From the NCBI GenBank assembly GCA_030562195.1, contig JAUJPP010000005.1, positions 30,553,106 to 30,617,105 on the forward strand: 64,000 nt of DNA. The letters are read 5' to 3'. Both the position numbers and the translations under genes were made by a program. This document shows, piece after piece, positions 55,671 to 64,000 of this stretch; the first letter of the stretch is position 1; the number at the start of each line of letters is the position of its first letter. The notes beneath the pieces were generated by a model that made no database searches, was not told the origin of the DNA, and worked only from the letters and a program-made list of their open reading frames with translations. The stretch comes from Nipponacmea schrenckii. Taxonomy: Eukaryota; Mollusca; Gastropoda; Lottiidae.

Positions 55671-55684
55671 CAATGACGTCATTG
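55671..55684. promoter_or_regulatory. Consensus CRE in the aminotransferase upstream region
   Basis: Perfect 14-bp palindrome CAATGACGTCATTG containing TGACGTCA, 244 bp upstream of the ATG. Binding by CREB/ATF proteins is inference. Confidence 0.5.
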
Positions 55685-55927
55685 ATTTATACCGTTTTAT
55701 TTAGACGCGATTGTCATGCGTAGATTTTTTTTAGTCCCGATTGTCTTATATGTAACTGGTGGAAGTCGATTTGTGGGCGTGACCTGACTGGTTGACATAG
55801 TTTCTTATGCAACTTTCACGTTTCAACCTTCAGATTCCATGCTCGCATTTACCTGGAAGAGGGTCGTATTGTAGTTTTTTGTTTTCAGTCTTTTCAGAAT
55901 ACGGAAGGAATCTCAAAATTGTTAAAG

Positions 55928-57385
55928 ATGAATGGACAAAATAGTGGCAAAGTTTTGACAATGGAGACATTGAACCCCAATGTTGTCCAAATGCAGTATG
56001 CTGTTAGAGGACCTATTGTAGCCAGAGCAGGAGAGCTTGAGAAAGAATTAGAAAAAGGCAATGCTTCCAAACCTTTTTCAAAGGTTGTCAAGGCTAATAT
56101 TGGTGACTGTCATGCTACTGGGCAAAAGCCAATAACTTTTATTCGACAAGTGTTGGCTATGATGACCTATCCAGATTTGCTCAATATAGACTATTTTCCA
56201 GAGGATGCTAAAGTACGAGCTAGGAGACTTTTAAAAGGTTGCCGTGGACAGAGTCTGGGATCATATACTGACAGTTCTGGTATTTCCATCATAAAAGAAG
56301 ACATTGCTGATTATATTTCACTGAGAGATGGCAAACCAGCTTCACCTGACAACATATATTTATGTACAGGAGCTAGTGCTGGAATTAAGTCTATATTAAC
56401 ATTATTGCTCACAAATAAAGGTGGAAAGGAGAAAGCAGGCGTGATGATACCCATTCCTCAGTATCCACTTTATTCAGCTTCATTATCTGAATATGATGCT
56501 TATCCTATACCTTACTATTTAGATGAAGACAACCACTGGGCATTGGACCCAAAAGAGTTGAAAAGAGCTCTTGATGAGGCTAGACATAATTGTTTGCCAA
56601 GAGCTATTTGTGTTATTAATCCAGGGAATCCGACGGGCCAAGTTCTTACAAGAAACAATATAGAAAGTATTATAAAGTTTGCAAAAGAAGAAAAGCTCTT
56701 CATACTTGCCGATGAAGTTTATCAGCATAATATATATGCAAAGGGATCAGAGTTTTTCTCCTTCAAGAAAGTGTTAACAGAAATGGGTGAAGATTACAGT
56801 AGCATGGAGCTGGCATCATTTATGTCTGCATCAAAGGGCTTTATGGGCGAGTGTGGTTACAGAGGGGGATATTCTGAGGTTATTAACCTGGATCCTGATG
56901 TTAGGGCTCAATATAATAAAAGTATTTCAGCTAACCTGTGTCCTCCATCATCAGGACAAGTTGTTATTGATTGTGTTGTCAATCCACCCAAACCTGGTGA
57001 TTTATCTTATGATCTTTTTAAAAAAGAGAAAGATGAAGTGTTAAAATTACTAGCAGAAAAAGCCACATTAGTGACTGACACATTTAACTCTATTGAAGGC
57101 ATTAAATGTAACCAAGTGCAAGGAGCCATGTATGCTTTTCCAAGAATATTTCTACCAGAAAAAGCTATTGAAGAAGCAAAGAAGAATAACAAATCTCCAG
57201 ATGCCTTTTATTGCTTCCAATTGTTGGAAGAAACTGGAATTTGTACAGTTCCTGGAAGTGGATTTAGACAGAAAGATGGAACATTTCATTTCAGAACAAC
57301 AATTCTTCCACCTATTGATACATTGAAGTCAGTTTTGAAAGATTTCAAAGAGTTTCATGTTAATTTTATGAAAAAATACAAGTAA
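55928..57385 (+). CDS. GPT: Alanine aminotransferase (single-exon)
   Basis: Reversibly transfers the amino group between L-alanine and 2-oxoglutarate, giving pyruvate and glutamate; PLP-dependent, class I fold. 485 aa against 496 and 523 in the two human forms, with similarity along the full length from YAVRGPIV to the C-terminal [13 protein letters not shown]-binding features are INPGNPTG (Asn231 onward), ADEVYQ (Asp262, Tyr265), [16 protein letters not shown] with the Schiff-base Lys303 (codon 56834-56836), and [14 protein letters not shown] near the C terminus. The ATG at 55928 has A at -3; the frame stays open upstream to an acceptor-like TTTTCAG ending at 55888, so an upstream coding exon is possible. 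No mitochondrial presequence is visible, so a cytosolic enzyme is the default. No introns interrupt it, unusual for this family in animals. AATAAA at 57658. Confidence 0.95.
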   Translation: MNGQNSGKVLTMETLNPNVVQMQYAVRGPIVARAGELEKELEKGNASKPFSKVVKANIGDCHATGQKPITFIRQVLAMMTYPDLLNIDYFPEDAKVRARRLLKGCRGQSLGSYTDSSGISIIKEDIADYISLRDGKPASPDNIYLCTGASAGIKSILTLLLTNKGGKEKAGVMIPIPQYPLYSASLSEYDAYPIPYYLDEDNHWALDPKELKRALDEARHNCLPRAICVINPGNPTGQVLTRNNIESIIKFAKEEKLFILADEVYQHNIYAKGSEFFSFKKVLTEMGEDYSSMELASFMSASKGFMGECGYRGGYSEVINLDPDVRAQYNKSISANLCPPSSGQVVIDCVVNPPKPGDLSYDLFKKEKDEVLKLLAEKATLVTDTFNSIEGIKCNQVQGAMYAFPRIFLPEKAIEEAKKNNKSPDAFYCFQLLEETGICTVPGSGFRQKDGTFHFRTTILPPIDTLKSVLKDFKEFHVNFMKKYK

Positions 57386-57657
57386 TGCTGAATTTTGTAA
57401 GATGGTAAGATTTATATTATCAAAGAATCTGTTTAAAATTATAAGCTCAGTGAATTTTTTGCTCATGGCAGGGTTAGACAGTTGAAGTAATTGACATTGT
57501 GCTAGAGATATAGAGACTTCTTGACTATTACCTGTGTCTGATTAAAAGACACTCAGGTATTTAATTTAAAAATAAGATTTCACATTGACGAAGAACATAT
57601 TTTTTTTATGTAACAGTTTAATATACATAGTCATAGTTTAGCAAATTGGATTTACTC

Positions 57658-57663
57658 AATAAA
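57658..57663 (+). terminator. Poly(A) signal for the aminotransferase
   Basis: AATAAA about 270 bp after the stop codon, followed by T- and TG-rich sequence. Confidence 0.6.
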
Positions 57664-58049
57664 GTACCAAAACATACCATTGTAGAAAATGTCTCTTTAC
57701 TGACTAGATTTTATTTGTGTAAGAAATGTATATTTTATTTTAGATTGATGCAGCAATAGTATAACCTTTTTTTTTAAACTGTTTAAGACATACTGGTATT
57801 TATTTTAATCTTATTTCTTTTACAGATTTAATCTTGTTATTGCGAAGAACAGATCTAGTTTTTAGAAGAGATATGTTTGTGTAAACACTTATTTGTGGTA
57901 GACATATAGTGGCAAATCATGTTTGCTTATGTAAAGATACTTTCCTGGTAGTAATTGAAAGGCGTTATATTGATTTTAATCACTTTATTCATTGTTAAGT
58001 AAAGCACTATCTGTATTATTAATGTTAGGTATAAACTTGATTTGTGTTA

Positions 58050-58765
58050 TAGATAGTCACCTTTTGATTGATGATATTATTTTAATAGGCACTATCTTGT
58101 TTGTAAATGTAAGTAGCCATTATTTTGATTGATAATGTAAATAGTATCTATCTTGATTGATAATTTTTAAGTCACTATCTTCATTGATAAATGTTATTTT
58201 AGTATGTACAATCTTCTTTGTAAATATAAAAAGGTATTGTCTTGATTGATAATGTTAATAGTCACTATCTTGATTGATAATGTTAATAGTCACTATCTTG
58301 ATTGATAATTTTAATGGTCACTATCTTGATTGATAATGTTAATAGTCACTATTTTGATGGATAATTTTAATAGTTACTATCTTGATAATGTTAAAAGTAA
58401 ATATCTCAATTAATAATATAAGTAACTGTCTTGATTGATAAAAGACACTGTTTAAGTATATATATTCTGATTAGTAAATATAAAAAAGCACTCTCTTGAC
58501 TGATAATGTTAATAGTTACGATCTTGATAATGTTAAAAGTCACTATCTCAATTATTAATAGAAGCAACTGTCTAGAAAACACTGTTTAAGTATATATATT
58601 CTGATTAGTAAATAAGTAAAAAGGCACAATCTTGATCGATAATGTTAACAGTCACTATCTTGATTGATAATGTTAATAGTCACTATCTTGATTGATAATG
58701 TTAAAAGTCACTATCTTGATTGATAATGTGAAAGTCACTATCTCAACTTCAATTATTTAAGTAAG
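58050..58765 (+). repeat. 28-bp minisatellite
   Basis: Unit TTGATTGATAATGTTAATAG then TCACTATC, about 20 copies of varying fidelity; best at 58230-58330 and 58630-58740. It sits 3' of the aminotransferase, beyond the poly(A) signal. Confidence 0.85.
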
Positions 58766-60050
58766 TAAATGTGTTGACTGATAAAAGACAATAAGAAGTA
58801 AAAAATATTTGTTGTGAAATAATAATTTAATCTAGATACTTAAAGCCCAATCCGTTAAGTTTTTGTTACCAAATTTATTTTTGTGTTATGATTATTTTGC
58901 AGAATAATGCCTATTTTTAAATATTTATGTTTGTTCAATAATAAATATTATGTGGCAGACTAATACCTATTTTTACATATCTATGTTTTTGTTATGTTCA
59001 ATAATAAATCCCCGCATACCAGTATCATGAACTTGGCATTCTAGCTATTTAATGAATTTTAATACCATTTTCTTTTAATTAATGTCATGTGTGAATTTTA
59101 TATTTACGTACATTTGTAAAGTAGGAGCATTGAATTTATGGCATATCTAGTCAAAGAATGCTATCATATATAAGTTTAAGTTAATGGTTTATCATGTCCC
59201 TATTTGTTTTAATTGTATATAGATGCTTAATCATTATGATTAGTAATTGAGTTTGTTTCAGATTGGTCCAATTTTAATTGAATCACATAAATATATCCCT
59301 GCTAAGCAAACAACAGCACATTATATTGCTTTTTAAAAAGGAATGAGGGGAGAATTAGCACAAACCAAACAACTATTCTAGTTTCTATATTTTATATTTC
59401 TATATTAGTGCTTTATTTTTTGTTATTTTTTGTTACAATTTTATTATGATCCATATATTAATATTCTGTGTGCCATCATTAAAACTATAAGAGTTGCACT
59501 GCTTCTTTTATTTTTCTTTTGAAGGGACAGAAAGTTGAATAACTGTCAATTCATAAGAAGTTTGAGCTGCCAATGTTTATTATTAATATTAACCAGAGAT
59601 TGACTCTCTTCACAATGTCTTGGGTATTACAAACTTTGTCAAAAAACATGGCTAAATTATATGACTCACAACACATTGTTAAGAAGTGGCAGTATTTCGA
59701 AGTGCAACAACATCAACAAGTAAATATTCATGAAGGCAATATTGAACATTTTAGGGAAATATTAAGAAAATGCATATGATTTTAATACGTAATGTACACA
59801 ATAAATTTCACCAAAACCCTATTTTAACCACCAAACTACTCCCATCCCTTATATGACCATAACAAGTTCTTTCATTTTAATTCTTAACTTAGCATAATCA
59901 AAAATTTCTTTAAGAAATTGAAAAAAACAATTCTTACAATGTTGCAAAAAAATAACTGTTTTAGATCACACACAAGGGATAAATGATTGTATCTGACTGG
60001 AATTCATCTTAGATTTAATAATGTTTTAAATAATATTGCAATTAAACATC
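58766..60050. other. Intergenic A+T-rich DNA
   Basis: Between the convergent aminotransferase and LZIC genes. No gene recognised; a 68-codon plus-strand ORF at 59573 has no recognisable features. Confidence 0.45.
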
Positions 60051-60984
60051 GAATTCCTGTCAATGATATCTTCTTCAATACGTCTAAGTTTACCGGGTAA
60101 TTGCACTTTTTTGCTTCAAGATGAATATCATCCTTTGTACCGTCCATAGCATTAAAAAAAACGAATCAGGTGAGTACCGTAATTGAATAGCGCGGTATCT
60201 CAGTAAAGTCGTGTACAATTTATCGATTAGTATAATAATCAAATATTCACACAAAATGAACTGACGCAATATCATGATTATTATTCGCATTATGATTACA
60301 GGTATAATGGGGCCTATTAGTCTTACACCAAGCCAGTTACCGTTAGCCCTTTGAATTTCTGTCAATATCTTCTTCAATACGTCTAAGTTTACCGATTAAT
60401 TGCACATTTTTATTCCAATAGAATATCATCCTCGGTACCGTAATTTAATAGCATGATACATGATTTCTAAATAACACTCAATAATACCATTACGAGAGAT
60501 TAGAAGCAATAAATACGGGATTAAAATGGATTTTATTATAAAAATAAATAGTAGAAACATAAGTTGCAGTGGAACATTGTTTATTATAAAACAAAACTAT
60601 GAATGGTGACTTACGTATTGACAACTATTTCCCGATATTGGTATCTGTGAAATACCAACTTAAAATCGTATTCTCGACTCGACTCCGCGGTACCGTAATC
60701 GAATAGCGCGGTATCCCGATAAAGTCGTTTACAAATTACAAATAGTAGAAACGTAAGTTGCAGTGGAACATTGTTTATTATAAAAAAAAATCTATGAATG
60801 GTGACTTACGTATTGACAACTATTTCCCGATATTGGTGTCTATGAAATGCCGACTTAAAGTCGTATTTTTGCCGCGAAAAGGGGTGCGCACTATACATGG
60901 GTAAATGAATTTTCCCCGATTTCGCGGAGGCAAGGAAGGGGTGCGCATTATACATGCCTGCGCACTATATTCAGAATTATACGG
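60051..60984 (+). mobile_element. TA-flanked TIR element, third copy (5' end uncertain)
   Basis: Same right end as 17796-18990 (GGTGCGCACTATACATGG, ATTATACGG then TA at 60985-60986) and the same interior, with internal duplications of ATCTTCTTCAATACGTCTAA (60069, 60368) and GTAGAAAC-TAAGTTGCAGTGG (60551, 60747). Confidence 0.7.
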
Positions 60985-61335
60985 TATTTAAAAATTCACA
61001 ACAGAAATATGTGACATAAAGAACATAGTATATACAATAAAAACAAACTGAATTATTAAAAGTTACAAAACATTTTGACAATAGAATCAGCCTACAGCAT
61101 TTAATATTGGTTCAAATATTTGCAGAGCGGGAAAGTGCTCAACTCTGCAATTTTCAGAAATAATATAATACTTGCTGTTCATCTACATCCAATGAAAACT
61201 TGTCAGTGGAAGTGCAATGGTATTCTTATGTAGATTGCAGTAAATTTGAGTGCAATAATGCCCACATCATTAACATTTAGAATGTACATGTATATTTATT
61301 TAAATTTTATAATGGATTATTGTTTCGATAAATGT

Positions 61336-64000
<2,665 letters not shown>

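Noticed and set aside
55894..57192. Several ORFs on both strands overlapping the aminotransferase
   Set aside because: Shadow frames of a strongly conserved enzyme gene.

Overview
The window is nuclear DNA from an animal, most likely a mollusc and perhaps a bivalve. The evidence is three intron-bearing or intact animal genes (eIF4G, LZIC, alanine aminotransferase), A+T-rich introns, and dozens of pearl/BIV160-like repeats. Those repeats have ~160-bp tandem cores, ACGG-type microsatellites and a 3' hairpin, features known from bivalve mobile elements. The species assignment is inference.

Genes. An eIF4G-family gene on the minus strand has its 5' end near 54.2 kb. Eight phase-consistent coding exons (53.9, 53.2, 52.9, 37.7, 32.5, 30.9, 21.0 and 5.9 kb) give 574 codons of the N-terminal region; the eIF4E-binding, MIF4G and MA3 parts must lie left of the window. 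A THAP-like ORF (803-1213, minus) sits at the left edge. Alanine aminotransferase is an uninterrupted 485-codon plus-strand ORF at 55.9-57.4 kb, divergent from eIF4G. LZIC is complete on the minus strand (61.3-64.0 kb): five exons encoding 190 aa, tail-to-tail with the aminotransferase. Inside the longest eIF4G intron (37.7-52.9 kb) are a decayed THAP gene (about 43.9-45.1 kb) and a fragment resembling the P2X7 C-terminal-like family (38.5-39.5 kb).

Mobile DNA fills most of the rest. The dominant elements are Helentron-like non-autonomous (HINE/pearl) repeats in at least six subfamilies, here called A-F. They share an inverted ATACGCCCA near the 5' end and TGGGCGTAT at the 3' end. Several cut-and-paste elements can be delimited to the base from target-site duplications: a decayed autonomous hAT (11,911-14,683), a 1.27-kb hAT-like element (40,711-41,980), TTAA-flanked elements (36,061-37,127; 47,234-48,259; 54,770-55,235; a split copy from 17,705), TA-flanked elements (17,796-18,990; 50,289-52,749, with another nested at 50,390-51,623; one ending at 60,984), and a 33-bp-TIR element with a 7-bp duplication (10,865-16,097). 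A Penelope-like GIY-YIG fragment at 19.2-19.9 kb carries a 5' inversion. Two minisatellites (46-bp unit at 45.7-47.05 kb; 28-bp unit at 58.05-58.76 kb) complete the picture.

The best-supported unusual signals are (i) HINE subfamilies whose 5' palindromes and 3' hairpins differ in sequence but keep the structure, (ii) a four-deep nest of elements at 10.7-16.5 kb, (iii) a paralogous empty site proving one insertion, and (iv) a short dispersed motif with a small hairpin in at least six copies. No unmistakable new gene system was found.
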